From NCBI RefSeq assembly GCF_000154785.2, contig NC_015730.1, positions 1,116,001 to 1,180,000 on the forward strand: DNA of 64,000 bases, in the 5' to 3' direction. The notes under the pieces are model-generated. The model was not told the DNA's origin, ran no database searches, and saw only the letters and a list, made by a program, of their open reading frames with translations. Both the position numbers and the translations under genes were made by a program. The stretch comes from Roseobacter litoralis Och 149. GTDB taxonomy: Bacteria; Pseudomonadota; Alphaproteobacteria; Rhodobacterales; Rhodobacteraceae. Shown here one piece after another: positions 24,736 through 34,853 of the stretch (positions within the stretch are counted from its first letter, which is position 1; each line of letters begins with the position of its first letter).

Positions 24736-24959
24736 GACGGTGGCATGTCATACCGCTGCGTGTCGCAATATGCAGAGCATGCTTGGTCTGAGACGGTGCC
24801 GGTGACGTGGGCCTTGTGGTGCGAAGGACGAATTCCTGCGCGCCGCAACCGTCCGAAAGCCGTGCTGACGACTCCCCAGAATTCTCGTCTCTTTTGGCCG
24901 AACCCTGTCTCTGCCTTGCGGCAACCACGCTATGGAGTTCACCAATGGTCACCCGGTTG

Positions 24960-25949
24960 CTATTTAAATTGGTCCCTAAATGCGGATGGCGTCGAACGTA
25001 CGACTTTTGAAAATGCGCGCGCAAAATTTGAAGGGTCGGAATAGCCGAGAGAAGCGGCGATATCTTCGACGGAACGATCAGTGGTAAGAAGAACTTCTTT
25101 TGCATGTTCTATCTTTGCTTTTGAAAGCTCTTTTGAAACACTCGTTCCCAGTTTGGAGAGCATTCTGGCGAGTTTGCGTGAACTCATGTGCATCAGTTCC
25201 GCAGCTTCATTCGCACTTAATCCCCCGTTGCCGATCTGTTGCCCCAAAAGCTGCCTCATACTGATCAAAAATGCGTCTTGTTGTTTGGCGGTGCCCTGTT
25301 CTGCGAACCCTGTTTCAAGTCCGCTTTCTGAGTTGGGCCGTAACAGCCATTCGGACGGGAATTGAACGCGGCAGCCCATATTGTTGCCGCGCAATGCCTG
25401 AAACCGCTTGAGGGCATTGGGCAGAACGGCAGGATCGCTGAGGACCAGGAGAACGCGTTCCGGTTCCTTGATCTCTCCTAATACTCTTCCCAGCATCGCC
25501 ATTTTCAGCGCAATCATAAAACCGTCGTTCTGCGCCGGTTCGACAAGCGGTTTGAACTTTCTTGTTTCGCCAAACGTCGCCATATCTCCCCGAACTTCGA
25601 CATAGGATGTGGCGGACGATGCGTATTTGTGCGCTTGCGCCACATAGATATTCAGAAAATCGCCAAGGGTTGTTGCGCGTTGAAAAGCGTCTCGCACCAT
25701 CGGCCAGCCTGTCGGGTCGAGTTGAGAGCCTATCTTCGCACAAAAAGTCTGATCGTTGGCGGCAACTGCACAGTTTTCCAGGAGATGGTGCATGACCATG
25801 ACGTGAACAGAAGCCCCCGCCTGATCAACCGCGGTCTGCGTCAATCCAACACTCTCCAGAACAGGGTCTGGATCCACGCCATATGAACGCAGCCCAGCAA
25901 TCAATGGGTGAAGAAGTTGGAGCTGAACTAAAGGCAAAGACTTCGACAC
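24960..25949 (-). CDS. AraC-family transcriptional regulator
   Basis: 329 aa from GTG 25949. The N-terminal two thirds match the arabinose-binding-like domain of the OruR/ArgR-type AraC subgroup (LHPLIAGLRSYGVDPDPVLESVGL, then the DFLNIYVAQAHKYASSATSYVEV block). The C-terminal 100 residues are the double helix-turn-helix: SANEAAELMHMSSRKLARMLSKLG and VEDIAASLGYSDPSNFARAFSKVVRSTPSAFRDQF. It is divergent from the amidohydrolase operon with 188 bases between, and probably controls that operon. The 224-base gap to the RTX gene shows nothing I can name. Confidence 0.88.
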   Translation of the reverse strand: MSKSLPLVQLQLLHPLIAGLRSYGVDPDPVLESVGLTQTAVDQAGASVHVMVMHHLLENCAVAANDQTFCAKIGSQLDPTGWPMVRDAFQRATTLGDFLNIYVAQAHKYASSATSYVEVRGDMATFGETRKFKPLVEPAQNDGFMIALKMAMLGRVLGEIKEPERVLLVLSDPAVLPNALKRFQALRGNNMGCRVQFPSEWLLRPNSESGLETGFAEQGTAKQQDAFLISMRQLLGQQIGNGGLSANEAAELMHMSSRKLARMLSKLGTSVSKELSKAKIEHAKEVLLTTDRSVEDIAASLGYSDPSNFARAFSKVVRSTPSAFRDQFK

Positions 25950-26137
25950 AAAGAACCTCGAACACGGCTGATGGGATCAGTATTCAGACTCGATTTCGTC
26001 ATTTGGTCAATGCAATCTGTCATTATCTGCCAGGATTCACAATGGAATGGGAAAAAATGACTGACCGCTTCATTGAGTTAAGCTGTCGTACCGGGATAGT
26101 GTAATCACCGAAAAGTGACTCAACCTAAAGGTCAAAA

Positions 26138-27532
26138 ATGAAACTCACCAAATTACTGACTGCAACAGCAGTAAGCGCTTTGCTCTGCGTTGCCGCTATT
26201 CCGGCATGGGCGCAAGACGGCGCACCGGCCATGACACTGTTCACGAACGTACACGTTTTTGACGGTGTGAACGAAGCCCGGATCGAGAATGCAAACGTTC
26301 TGGTTGAGGGGAACCTGATCAAAACGGTGTCGACAGAAGCCATTGATGTAGGTGAGGCAAGCGTGATCGATGGCGGTGGGCGCACTCTGATGCCCGGGCT
26401 TATCGAGGGTCATGCGCACCTAATGCTTATGGGCCCCTCGCTTCCTATCATGGAATCGGAAACCACATGGGAAGATTTTGCGATCCACGGCACCAAAATG
26501 TCTGAGATGTATTTGATGCAGGGGTTCACCACCGTTCGGGATGCCGGCGGTGCAAACGCCGGATTGCAGCGTGCTATAGACGGGGGCATGATCCTCGGAC
26601 CGCGCCTCTATCCATCGGGTGCATTTCTTGGCTCACGCGGTGGACACGCGGATTTCGCAAACTTCACCGCACCCGTCGGACAGTCGACCAACTTCAGCCG
26701 CCTAAACATGGCGCAGGAAGTTGATAATATTGCCGATGTCCAAAAATATGGTCGCAACAACTTCCGGATGGGCGCCAGCCAGTTGAAGTTCATGCAATCT
26801 GGAGGCGTCGTTTCAGCCTTCGATCCATGGCAGTTGCTGGCCGGGTCGCAGGCAGAGATCGAAGCTGCGGTTCAGGTTGCAAACGAATATGGCAGTTATG
26901 TGATGGCCCACTCTTACCGCAAAGAAGCGATTTTGAACGCGCTGAACGCAGGCGTTCGTTCCATCGAACACGGCTTCATGTTCGATTGCGAAATTTCAGC
27001 ACTCATGGCGAAAAAAGACGCGTACATCACGACAAACCTCACCGCCTTCGATCCTAACCTCTTTGAGATACCGGCAATCGCAAACGTCCCTGCAAGCCTG
27101 CGCAAAGCCAAATCCGCATCCGCCGCCTTCGGCAACTACATCACCAACATGAAAGAGTGCCCGGCGAAACGGGCCTTCCAAACCGACTGTGTTGGCGATG
27201 TTGCCTCATGCAGCAAACAAATCGCTTATGAGAAATTCCTCAATGCCGATTTCTTTGGTCCGCACACCGCTCTGGTTACAATGACCTCAGTAGGTGGCGA
27301 ACTCGTTGCGCTGTCTGGTGATTTCATGAACCCGTACCCAGAAGGCAAACTCGGTGTCATCGAGGAAGGCGCCTATGCGGATATTCTTCTGGTCGAAGGC
27401 AACCCGTTAGAGGATTTCTCGGTTATGGGCACATCAGACAAATGGTTTGATGGTCCCGAGCGGCCTGAAAGCCCTGAAGGCATCCTCGTGATCATGAAAG
27501 ATGGCGTGATCTACAAGAATACTCTGAACTGA
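26138..27532 (+). CDS. Exported metal-dependent amidohydrolase
   Basis: 464 aa with a Sec signal peptide (MKLTKLLTATAVSALLC...PAWAQDG). The mature protein is an imidazolonepropionase-like amidohydrolase: MPGLIEGHAHL (His92, His94, first metal ligands), QLKFMQSGGVVS (Lys likely carboxylated), VMAHSYRKEAILNALNAGVRSIEHG (further His ligands), and the C-terminal sandwich domain ADILLVEGNPLEDFSV. Members hydrolyse C-N bonds of cyclic amides or dipeptides such as Xaa-Pro; the substrate here is unknown. The usual final Asp of the TIM barrel (GTD) is not obvious: the corresponding region reads VTMTSVGGELVALSG. It starts the run of envelope genes and faces the AraC regulator. Confidence 0.85.
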   Translation: MKLTKLLTATAVSALLCVAAIPAWAQDGAPAMTLFTNVHVFDGVNEARIENANVLVEGNLIKTVSTEAIDVGEASVIDGGGRTLMPGLIEGHAHLMLMGPSLPIMESETTWEDFAIHGTKMSEMYLMQGFTTVRDAGGANAGLQRAIDGGMILGPRLYPSGAFLGSRGGHADFANFTAPVGQSTNFSRLNMAQEVDNIADVQKYGRNNFRMGASQLKFMQSGGVVSAFDPWQLLAGSQAEIEAAVQVANEYGSYVMAHSYRKEAILNALNAGVRSIEHGFMFDCEISALMAKKDAYITTNLTAFDPNLFEIPAIANVPASLRKAKSASAAFGNYITNMKECPAKRAFQTDCVGDVASCSKQIAYEKFLNADFFGPHTALVTMTSVGGELVALSGDFMNPYPEGKLGVIEEGAYADILLVEGNPLEDFSVMGTSDKWFDGPERPESPEGILVIMKDGVIYKNTLN

Positions 27533-27539
27533 GTAGGGA

Positions 27540-27572
27540 TGCAGGGCGGTTTATTGCCTCGGCTGCCCTGCA
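27540..27572 (+). repeat. Hairpin after the amidohydrolase gene
   Basis: TGCAGGGC (27540-27547) pairs with GCCCTGCA (27565-27572). No T-run follows, so it may be an intercistronic processing or mRNA-stability hairpin. Confidence 0.45.
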
Positions 27573-27616
27573 CACATCTCTGACTATTTCAAAATCCGCA
27601 AAGAAGTCCAAACCCG

Positions 27617-28384
27617 ATGAAACCCTTGTTAGCATTTGCCGTGTTGGCGACACTTGGAAGCACCATGCTTGCATCTGAGACAGCTGAGTGGCCCGATCTC
27701 GTAGAGCCGTCGGTACAAGTGTTCGACGATCCGTATCGGGATTTATCTTATCCTGAAATTGAGGCGTTGAAAACGATTGCGTCGGCGCGACAGGCGCTGG
27801 CGAGGGGTGGTTTGTCAGATCATCAACAATCAGAATTTGAAGAGATCGCGCGTGGTGCAAATCTCCGATTTTTGGAAAGTGGAAAAAACGCCGATTGGCT
27901 TATTGAGCAGAGATGGGTCGTTGCTGAGCGTCGACAAAAGGCGGCTACAACCGGCAACCGTGAAGTTGACGGTCAGGTTGTCAGCCTGAGCGGTTATGCG
28001 ATCCCGGCGCCGCCAGACCCCGACGGAACGTCGGTGGCATACCTTGTCCCAGAGCGTGGGATGTGCAGCCACATGCCCCCTCCGAACGCCAATCAGATGA
28101 TTAAAGTGCGGCTGACCGATGCGTGGCAACCACGCGCCGTACACGAACCCGTGCGCCTCACCGGTAAGCTATCAATCTCTCCGACACAGGAGGTTGTTCG
28201 TATTGTAGATGGCCCTGTCGAAATGAATGCAACGTTCCTGATGGAAGTCGAGCATGCCGAGACCTTCGCTGATGTTAAGGCCAAGGCCGGAAAGTCCCCA
28301 GACATCAATGCGGCCAACGCACTGGCGCAGAAATTACGCGCTTCAAGCGCATTCTCTTCAACGTCCCAGAGCGTGAAACCATGA
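27617..28384 (+). CDS. DUF3299 periplasmic protein
   Basis: 255 aa with a signal peptide (MKPLLAFAVLATLGSTMLA). The C-terminal half holds VSLSGYAIPAPPD...VAYLVPERGMCSHMPPPNANQMIKVRL, the pattern of the DUF3299 family (a GY.lP block and a C.H.PPPppNQ block). The Cys and His there may bind metal. The family is of unknown function and often lies near ABC-type lipoprotein or export genes. The stop overlaps the next ATG by four bases. Confidence 0.75.
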   Translation: MKPLLAFAVLATLGSTMLASETAEWPDLVEPSVQVFDDPYRDLSYPEIEALKTIASARQALARGGLSDHQQSEFEEIARGANLRFLESGKNADWLIEQRWVVAERRQKAATTGNREVDGQVVSLSGYAIPAPPDPDGTSVAYLVPERGMCSHMPPPNANQMIKVRLTDAWQPRAVHEPVRLTGKLSISPTQEVVRIVDGPVEMNATFLMEVEHAETFADVKAKAGKSPDINAANALAQKLRASSAFSSTSQSVKP

Positions 28385-29274
28385 AGCGGCCCCGCATTCT
28401 CCTGAGTGCACTGTCAATGTGGCTATTGCCTCAATTTGCGCTGGCCCAAGGCGTCGGTCCAAATATCGATGAATTGGCGAAGGAGTTGGCAAATCCGGGC
28501 GCCGCAAACGCAACGCTAAATTTCAAGTTCGAGTATCGGAATTTTGACGGGGATTTGCCCAATGCCGACGATCAGGACAGTTTTACCGCGACGTTCCAAC
28601 CTGTATTTCCGTTCGTTTTGCCCAATGGCAATAACCTGATTTTCAGACCTGCTCTCGCTTATGCGTTCGGGCAGCCTGACTTTAACGCTGGCCAAGGCGA
28701 TTTTGACGCCCAGGACGCGGTGGGCGATATCGCCTTTGATCTGCTCTACGCGGGCACACGTGATGGCTGGACGCTTGGCGCTGGGATCGTTGGCGCAGTT
28801 CCGACGGGAAGCGATGTCTCTTCGGACAACTGGCTGCTTGGGCCAAGCGCCTTGGCTGTGAAAACCGAAGATTGGGGCGTATGGGGGTTCTTCCCCTTCC
28901 ACAACGAAAAAGTCGGAGGAAGCGGACCCGACACATCCATCACGTCCCTGCAGTATTTCTTGTTTTACGGTGTGGGCAACGGCTGGCAAATTGGGACAGG
29001 ACCCACAATCACTTATGACTGGAAGGTGGACAGTGATAACGCGTGGACCGTGCCTTTGGGTGTTCAGGTCGCCAAGACAACGGCCTTTGGCAAACAGATC
29101 GTAAAACTCAACGCTGGCATTGAAAAGAACGTCGTTGCGCCAGATGCCTTTGCATCGGATTGGAAGTTCACGTTCACCTTCAGCCCGGTCATCAAAAACC
29201 CCTTTCAGCGTAACCCACCGACGCCCCCGGCTGACGCAGCGACCCGCGCCGCAGTTCTTGCAGCAATAAGGTAA
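28381..29274 (+). CDS. Outer-membrane beta-barrel protein, MetA-pathway/transporter-like
   Basis: 297 aa with a signal peptide ending in ALAQGV. The mature part is strand-rich with aromatic girdles (NLIFRPALAYAFGQPDF, DGWTLGAGIVGAVPTGSD, LQYFLFYGVGNGWQIGTGPTITYDW), resembling the outer-membrane barrel proteins annotated as phenol degradation MetA-like. It ends KNPFQRNPPTPPADAATRAAVLAAIR, a polar tail beyond the barrel. Overlap with the DUF3299 gene means coupled translation. Confidence 0.7.
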   Translation: MKRPRILLSALSMWLLPQFALAQGVGPNIDELAKELANPGAANATLNFKFEYRNFDGDLPNADDQDSFTATFQPVFPFVLPNGNNLIFRPALAYAFGQPDFNAGQGDFDAQDAVGDIAFDLLYAGTRDGWTLGAGIVGAVPTGSDVSSDNWLLGPSALAVKTEDWGVWGFFPFHNEKVGGSGPDTSITSLQYFLFYGVGNGWQIGTGPTITYDWKVDSDNAWTVPLGVQVAKTTAFGKQIVKLNAGIEKNVVAPDAFASDWKFTFTFSPVIKNPFQRNPPTPPADAATRAAVLAAIR

Positions 29275-29283
29275 GACCCCGTG

Positions 29284-30465
29284 ATGAAAAGAATACTCAT
29301 ACTTCCCTTTCTCGCGGTTCTTCTGTCGGGGCCGGCTTTCGCGCAGGGTCTTGGCGGACCCTCGTCGGTACAGGCCGATCTGCAGCCGGGCGACGGGCTT
29401 ACCGACCCGCAGTTTCGATCAGACTTTCCCGTAAATATCGCGCCCGGCTATTTCCGGTGGAAAGAAAGCCTCGCGCAAAAAGGCTTTAGTTTCAATTTCG
29501 ACTATCTGGCACTTGGTCAGACGTCAAATTCCGATCAGGGCGAAGGGGAGGCGTCGGGCGGGATATTCCGGTTTTACGGCACATGGAAGGCGACCGAGTT
29601 CGGCAGTCTGACCTTCAAACTGGAAGACCGCCATGCTTACGGAGATATTGCGCCACAAAACTTTGGATTTGACGGCGGCGCGCTGTCGATCACCGGCACT
29701 GCTTTCAATGACAGTGGTACGCTGTTGACGAACTTCTTCTGGACACAAAGGGCAGACGATGGCGCGTGGACCTTTCAGATCGGCCAAATCGACACGACGG
29801 ATTTCGTTGATGTCTACGGTCTGGTGAGCCCCTATACAGCCTTTCAAAACCTTGCATTCAATACGAACCCGACAATCAACGCCCCTAACGCCGGGCTCGG
29901 CATCGCGGCTGGCGCAAAACTGGGATCCAATTTTTATGCAACAGGAGCTATCGCAGACGCAAACGCGGACCCGTCCAGTCCTGATTTTGATGTCTTCTCT
30001 GAGGGTGAACTCTTCAAGAGTGTGGAAATCGGCTATACCAGCGGATTTGACCGTGTGTATTTTGACAACATCCACCTGACCCTCTGGCATGCTGACGACG
30101 CAGATGACGGAAGCCGCCGCGAAGACTACGGCGCGGCATTTTCTGCAGCCTGGTTTCTTGAGAACAAGTGGATGCCTTTCTTTCGTGCGGGTACATCCAA
30201 GGGCCGGGCGGCTCTTTATGACAAATCGGTATCAGCTGGTCTTGGTTACTATGCGCGCAATACTGATTTGGCGGGGGTCGGCCTCAATTGGGCCGAAGCG
30301 GATGGTATCTCGGGGGACCAGAAAACGATCGAGGCATTTTACCGGTTCTCCATATCACCAAACCTACAGATCACGCCTTCCGTTCAGTACATAAAAGATC
30401 CGCTGCTCAGTTCAGGTCAGTCAAGCGTCACATTGTTCGGATTACGGGCGCGGATCGTCTTCTAG
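29284..30465 (+). CDS. OprB-like carbohydrate porin
   Basis: 393 aa from ATG 29284 (the GTG just before is weaker). Signal peptide ends PAFAQGL. The barrel has typical porin strands, for instance GGIFRFYGTWKATEFGSLTFKLEDRH and GDQKTIEAFYRFSISPNLQITPSVQYIKDP, and finishes ...LFGLRARIVF with the terminal Phe needed for BAM-dependent insertion. It ends in TAG, which shows that TAG acts as a normal stop in this genome. OprB-type porins pass sugars across the outer membrane. Confidence 0.85.
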   Translation: MKRILILPFLAVLLSGPAFAQGLGGPSSVQADLQPGDGLTDPQFRSDFPVNIAPGYFRWKESLAQKGFSFNFDYLALGQTSNSDQGEGEASGGIFRFYGTWKATEFGSLTFKLEDRHAYGDIAPQNFGFDGGALSITGTAFNDSGTLLTNFFWTQRADDGAWTFQIGQIDTTDFVDVYGLVSPYTAFQNLAFNTNPTINAPNAGLGIAAGAKLGSNFYATGAIADANADPSSPDFDVFSEGELFKSVEIGYTSGFDRVYFDNIHLTLWHADDADDGSRREDYGAAFSAAWFLENKWMPFFRAGTSKGRAALYDKSVSAGLGYYARNTDLAGVGLNWAEADGISGDQKTIEAFYRFSISPNLQITPSVQYIKDPLLSSGQSSVTLFGLRARIVF

Positions 30466-30624
30466 TTCCAGGGGCCTTCCTGAAGCGGATTGGAAAGTAT
30501 TGTTCGCGACACGGAAAAAAATGTGTGAGGCTCAAAATAGGAAGCGATGTTTGAAACGGTTGAGATTTGGGAATGTGGGTCGCGCGCCGGTGCGCATGTA
30601 TAGAGACAAAAAAAGAGCCAACTT

Positions 30625-31755
30625 GTGAAGCAAGCCAAATACCAGAGCAAAATTACCACGTTTTCAACAGTATTTGCCATTTTGACGAGCGTTTCTGCGG
30701 ACAGCTTGCTGGCAAACCCAGATATTGTCGACAGCGGTTTATCACCTGTTCAGTCGACCAAAGAAAACGCTGACTACGGTTTCAGGAACGGCTCGGCGCT
30801 GGTCGTTCCAATCCCATTTTCCAATCCGGCCATTGGTGCCGGCTTATCCTTGGGGGCAGGCTATCTCTTTCAGTTGTCACCGGACGCGGATACGTCGTTC
30901 GTCGGGCTTGGCATCATGGGGTCGGACAATGGCAGCCAAGCCCATGGGCTCGCGACCAATCTGTCATTTGGAAGTGGCTGGAGTTTGAACCTTGCTTTGG
31001 CGGAAGCGGACATAAAGTACGATTTGTTCTTTGGAAGCCTCAAGCTTCCTATCAAGCAAGATGGCGAGTTGTTTAATGGCGGACTTTCGTATGCCGTATC
31101 TAAGACCAACACGTTTGGAGTTAATCTGCGCTATCTGGACACGAGCATTGGACTGAACACGGATGGAACGAGCATTCCCGCCGAGCTTTTGCCAGACCTG
31201 CAGCTTGAACTCGGTAGCTTGGGCGTAAGCTATGAGTGGGATCTCAGGGATGACGGCGACTACCCGACAAACGGGTCCCGTCTGAGCGCTGCCGTTAACC
31301 GCGGGTTCTCTTTGTCGAGCGAGTCGCGGGCCTACAATTACGCCTCACTGAATCTGGATACGTATCATACTGTCGGCGAGGAAAAAGTCGTCGCCGGAAG
31401 GCTTTCAACTTGTGCCGCGTCATCTGACGCGCCTTTTTTCGACAAGTGCTCAATTGGCTTCACAGACGGTCTTCGGGGGTTCAACCCGACGCAATTCTAC
31501 GACACGCGACTGGTATCGGCGCAAGCAGAATACCGTCAGCGGCTTGGCAAACGGTTTGGTTTTGTTGCTTTCGGCGGGATCGGCTGGACGGGTTCCGAAT
31601 TCGGCTCGCTGACAGAAAACGGCGACCGCATCGCTGGTGGCGTTGGCCTTCGGTATCGGGTCTCTCAGAAATTCCCGGTGGATTTTTCAGTCGACGTTTC
31701 CACAAACAACGATTCCGAAGAGTTTCTTTACATATTCGTAGGTCAGCGTTTTTAA
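30625..31755 (+). CDS. Omp85-type (BamA/TamA surface antigen) outer-membrane barrel
   Basis: 376 aa from GTG 30625 with AAAAGAG upstream. Signal peptide up to about SLLANPD. The rest looks like a stand-alone bacterial surface antigen barrel without POTRA domains: GLSLGAGYLFQLSP, SYEWDLRDDGDYPTNGSRLSAAVNRG (the typical R.D.rDn...P..G block) and FTDGLRGFNPTQFYD (the lid-lock-like G.RGF motif), ending IFVGQRF with terminal Phe. Lacking POTRA domains, it is not the essential BamA; a lipid or protein export role is possible. Confidence 0.78.
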   Translation: MKQAKYQSKITTFSTVFAILTSVSADSLLANPDIVDSGLSPVQSTKENADYGFRNGSALVVPIPFSNPAIGAGLSLGAGYLFQLSPDADTSFVGLGIMGSDNGSQAHGLATNLSFGSGWSLNLALAEADIKYDLFFGSLKLPIKQDGELFNGGLSYAVSKTNTFGVNLRYLDTSIGLNTDGTSIPAELLPDLQLELGSLGVSYEWDLRDDGDYPTNGSRLSAAVNRGFSLSSESRAYNYASLNLDTYHTVGEEKVVAGRLSTCAASSDAPFFDKCSIGFTDGLRGFNPTQFYDTRLVSAQAEYRQRLGKRFGFVAFGGIGWTGSEFGSLTENGDRIAGGVGLRYRVSQKFPVDFSVDVSTNNDSEEFLYIFVGQRF

Positions 31756-31805
31756 CATTTGAAACAAGTGGTTACGCCTTAGCCTAAAGGAAAAGTGAAT
31801 ACTAA

Positions 31806-33119
31806 ATGAGCCACCTTCGTCTTTCGATACTCCTTTCGATTTCCTTTCTGGTGATGGTCCTCGCACTGGGGGGATTAGCAGTTGCGCAAGACCAGGCTGC
31901 TTCTTCATTTTCACCGCCTGCGCCAACAAGCGTAACTACGACTGCAAGTGAACTTGAAAGCCTCACCGTGCCGATGACCGCTGATGATCTGTCAGAGCTG
32001 GCTGTAATATGGCAAAACCATGTAAAATCGGTTCTTGAAGACATCGCAGGTCTCAATCTGGAACTGGCGATAGCAGAAGGTGCGCGGGAGGAAGTTCTGC
32101 GCGATGAATTGGCAAAAACCTTCGGACTCCAAAGCATGGTGCAAGACAGTTACGGGGCCGTCCTTGACGCATGGCGCACAAAAGGCGCTTTGATCGAAGA
32201 CATTCAAGTTCATGACACCTATCTCAACGCGCTCAGGCTGGAAGCGGTGCGCACGACCGATCTTCGTTCGCTTTTGCAACTGGCGGCAAGCTGGCTGGCA
32301 TCTGCTGAAGGGGGCTTGGGATTCTTGCTGAAGGTCGCCGGATTTTTGGTCGCCCTATGGGGCATGTATTTTGTCGCGCGGGTTTTGCGCCGCGCCGTGA
32401 GCAGGGGCTTGTCACGGGTGCCGAACTTGTCACGACTGCTTCAGCGTTTCATCGTGAATGCCGTATATTGGGCGACATTTGTTTTGGGCGTTCTTGTGGT
32501 TTTGAGCGCCTTTGGTGTCAATGTGACACCCTTGTTTGCGATCTTTGGCGGGCTGTCGTTCATCTTGGGGTTCGCAATGCAGGACACGCTTGGCAATCTC
32601 GCCAGTGGGCTGATGATCATGATCATGAAGCCTTTCGATACGGGCGATTACATCGAGGTGGGCGGGGCATCTGGTTTCGTTGACGAAATGTCTGTTGTGT
32701 CCACGCAAATTCGTACCTTCGACAATCAGATCATTATCGTACCCAATTCAAAGATCTGGGGGGACGTGATCACGAACGTCAGCGTGTCGCCTGAGCGGCG
32801 CGTCGATCTGGTTTTTGGCGTCGGGTATTCAGATAGCGCGGAGCACGCCATTGAAGTGCTCAAAGGCCTTGTTGCAGCCCATGCTAAATGCCTCGAAAGC
32901 CCTGCTCCGGAGATCTTTGTTGGTCAACTGGGTGACAGTTCCGTCAATATCTATTGCCGCCCCTGGACCAAATCAGAAGACTACTGGACGGTCTATTGGG
33001 ATTTGACGGGTCAGGCGAAAGAACGCTTTGATCAAGAAGGGATATCCATCCCGTTTCCACAACGCGACGTTCATCTTATTCAGGGCAAGAATGCTGGATC
33101 GATCGTGGCTACAACATGA
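31806..33119 (+). CDS. MscS-family mechanosensitive channel
   Basis: 437 aa with a signal peptide (LSISFLVMVLALGGLAVAQ), a periplasmic domain up to residue 155, three membrane helices and the MscS core. The pore helix and beta-domain are clear: LFAIFGGLSFILGFAMQDTLGNLASGLMIM followed by KPFDTGDYIEVGG, then the cytoplasmic domain (FDNQIIIVPNSKIWGDVITN). It opens on membrane tension and releases solutes. AAAGGAAAAG lies ahead of the ATG. Confidence 0.9.
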   Translation: MSHLRLSILLSISFLVMVLALGGLAVAQDQAASSFSPPAPTSVTTTASELESLTVPMTADDLSELAVIWQNHVKSVLEDIAGLNLELAIAEGAREEVLRDELAKTFGLQSMVQDSYGAVLDAWRTKGALIEDIQVHDTYLNALRLEAVRTTDLRSLLQLAASWLASAEGGLGFLLKVAGFLVALWGMYFVARVLRRAVSRGLSRVPNLSRLLQRFIVNAVYWATFVLGVLVVLSAFGVNVTPLFAIFGGLSFILGFAMQDTLGNLASGLMIMIMKPFDTGDYIEVGGASGFVDEMSVVSTQIRTFDNQIIIVPNSKIWGDVITNVSVSPERRVDLVFGVGYSDSAEHAIEVLKGLVAAHAKCLESPAPEIFVGQLGDSSVNIYCRPWTKSEDYWTVYWDLTGQAKERFDQEGISIPFPQRDVHLIQGKNAGSIVATT

Positions 33120-33165
33120 TTATTGGCGTTGTCATCGTGGTCACACAAAACGGGGTATCTGTGCG

Positions 33166-34833
33166 ATGATCAAGTTGAAATCCCGCTCCGGTTTTGAGCA
33201 TGCCATCCGGTTTGCCTTGCGTGTTTTGTCACTCGTTGTCTTGACGGCACTGCTCGCCGCGTCCTTGCATGCACAAGAGAACATCTCAGAACCTCGCGAA
33301 CCCCAGACACAGGCGGATGAGACGTTTGCAGCCCCGGTTGTGGTTGATGGCGAGACCCTGTTCTTTGTGCGTGGTTTCAGTGCGTTACCTGCAAATGAAC
33401 GCGCAGCAAGGATCTAACAGCGGGTTCTGGAGATCGCTGAATTGCCGGAATTTGTGCAGCTTGAGTATGAGATCCGTGAAGATGATCGCGGGCTTGCTAT
33501 TTTAGCGAACGGGCGTCTTTTGACGGTCACAACCAATGCTGATGCCGAATGGGAGCAAATCAGCCTTGTACTTCTGGCAGAGCTTCACGCGGAGGCGATC
33601 AAACGATCTGTGGCTGGTTTTCGTTTTGGTCGTTCTGACGAGGCGCTGGTCGAGAGTGCATTGGTCGCGGTGGCATGGACCGTTGGATTTGCTTTGTTGA
33701 CCTTTCTGTTTCTGAAAGGACGCACAAGGCTCATTCAGTGGATTCAACGGTTCACCATTAAACGCTTCACCCGATTTGAAGAGGCCACCAACGCGGTTGT
33801 AAAAGGACAGGCTGTTGCGCAGCTGGTTGGTTTTGGTGCCAATATGGGTCTGTGGATCGGGTATCTTTTCGTCTTTTACTATTATCTCACCTTCGTACTT
33901 TTGTCCTTTGTGCAGACCCGTCCATTCGCACAGTTACTGCTGACGTATGTATCCCAGCCGCTGATGGACGTGATATTCGGAGTTTTCAGCTATCTACCCA
34001 ATCTGATCACATTGGTCATTATTCTGTTGGTCACCCGCTACCTGATAAAGGGCCTGCGCCTTTTCATGGAAAACATGGAAGCAGGTACAATAGAATGGAA
34101 GAACTTTGAACAGAGTTGGATAAAGCCGACGTTCAACATTCTGCGCGTATTGATCATCGCAATCGCCATTGTTTTCGCTTATCCACATATCCCCGGATCA
34201 GACAGTCGTGCATTTCAGGGCCTGACCATTCTTGCAGGTCTCATGGTTTCCATGGGGTCCAACACGGTCGTGAGCAACATGATGGCCGGGCTGTTCGTGA
34301 TTTACCGCCGCAGCACCAATATCGGGGACCGCATCAAGGTGGGGGATCAGGTCGGCGATGTTGTGGAGATCAAGATGATGGAGACCCTCATCAAGTCAGT
34401 CAAAAATGAGATGGTGAGTATCCCCAATGCACAGCTTTTGAATTCCGAGGTCGTTAATTATACCCGAAAAATTGACGGGCGCGGATTGCTTGTTCATACC
34501 ACTGTGGGCATCGGATATGAGGAGCCACAGGACAAAGTCGAAGCCATGCTCATCGAAGCGGCCAAGAGAACGCGTGACCTCAAGAAAACACCCAGCCCCT
34601 TTGTGCTTTGGGCGCAATTGGCTGACTACGCGATCAATTATCAGATCAATGCATTCACGACGCGCGGCTCAAGTATGCCCCGCATATTGTCAGATCTGCA
34701 CCGCAACATTGTAGATGTGTTCCACGAAAACGGCGTTCAGATTATGACACCGTCCTATGAAGCCGATCCCGAAGCGCCGAAGATTCCCACCGAAGTCTGG
34801 ACCGGAAAACTGGCAGTGCAAAAGTCGCCATAA
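33166..34833 (+). pseudogene. Second MscS-family channel, interrupted by an in-frame TAA
   Basis: ATG 33166 begins MIKLKSRSGFEHAIRFAL with a signal peptide ending SLHAQEN. The frame reads to ...ALPANERAARI, meets TAA at 33415-33417 and goes on in the same phase with QRVLEIAELPEF to a normal end at 34833, 555 sense codons in total. The later part has the membrane helices and an MscS core: LTILAGLMVSMGSNTVVSNMMAGLFVIYRRSTNIGDRIKVGD. The stop falls in a helix of the periplasmic domain. The downstream part lacks a signal peptide and a clear start, so the gene is probably inactive. Sequencing error remains possible. Confidence 0.8.
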
Positions 34834-34853
34834 GGTCTGATCTAGCCGCGCAA

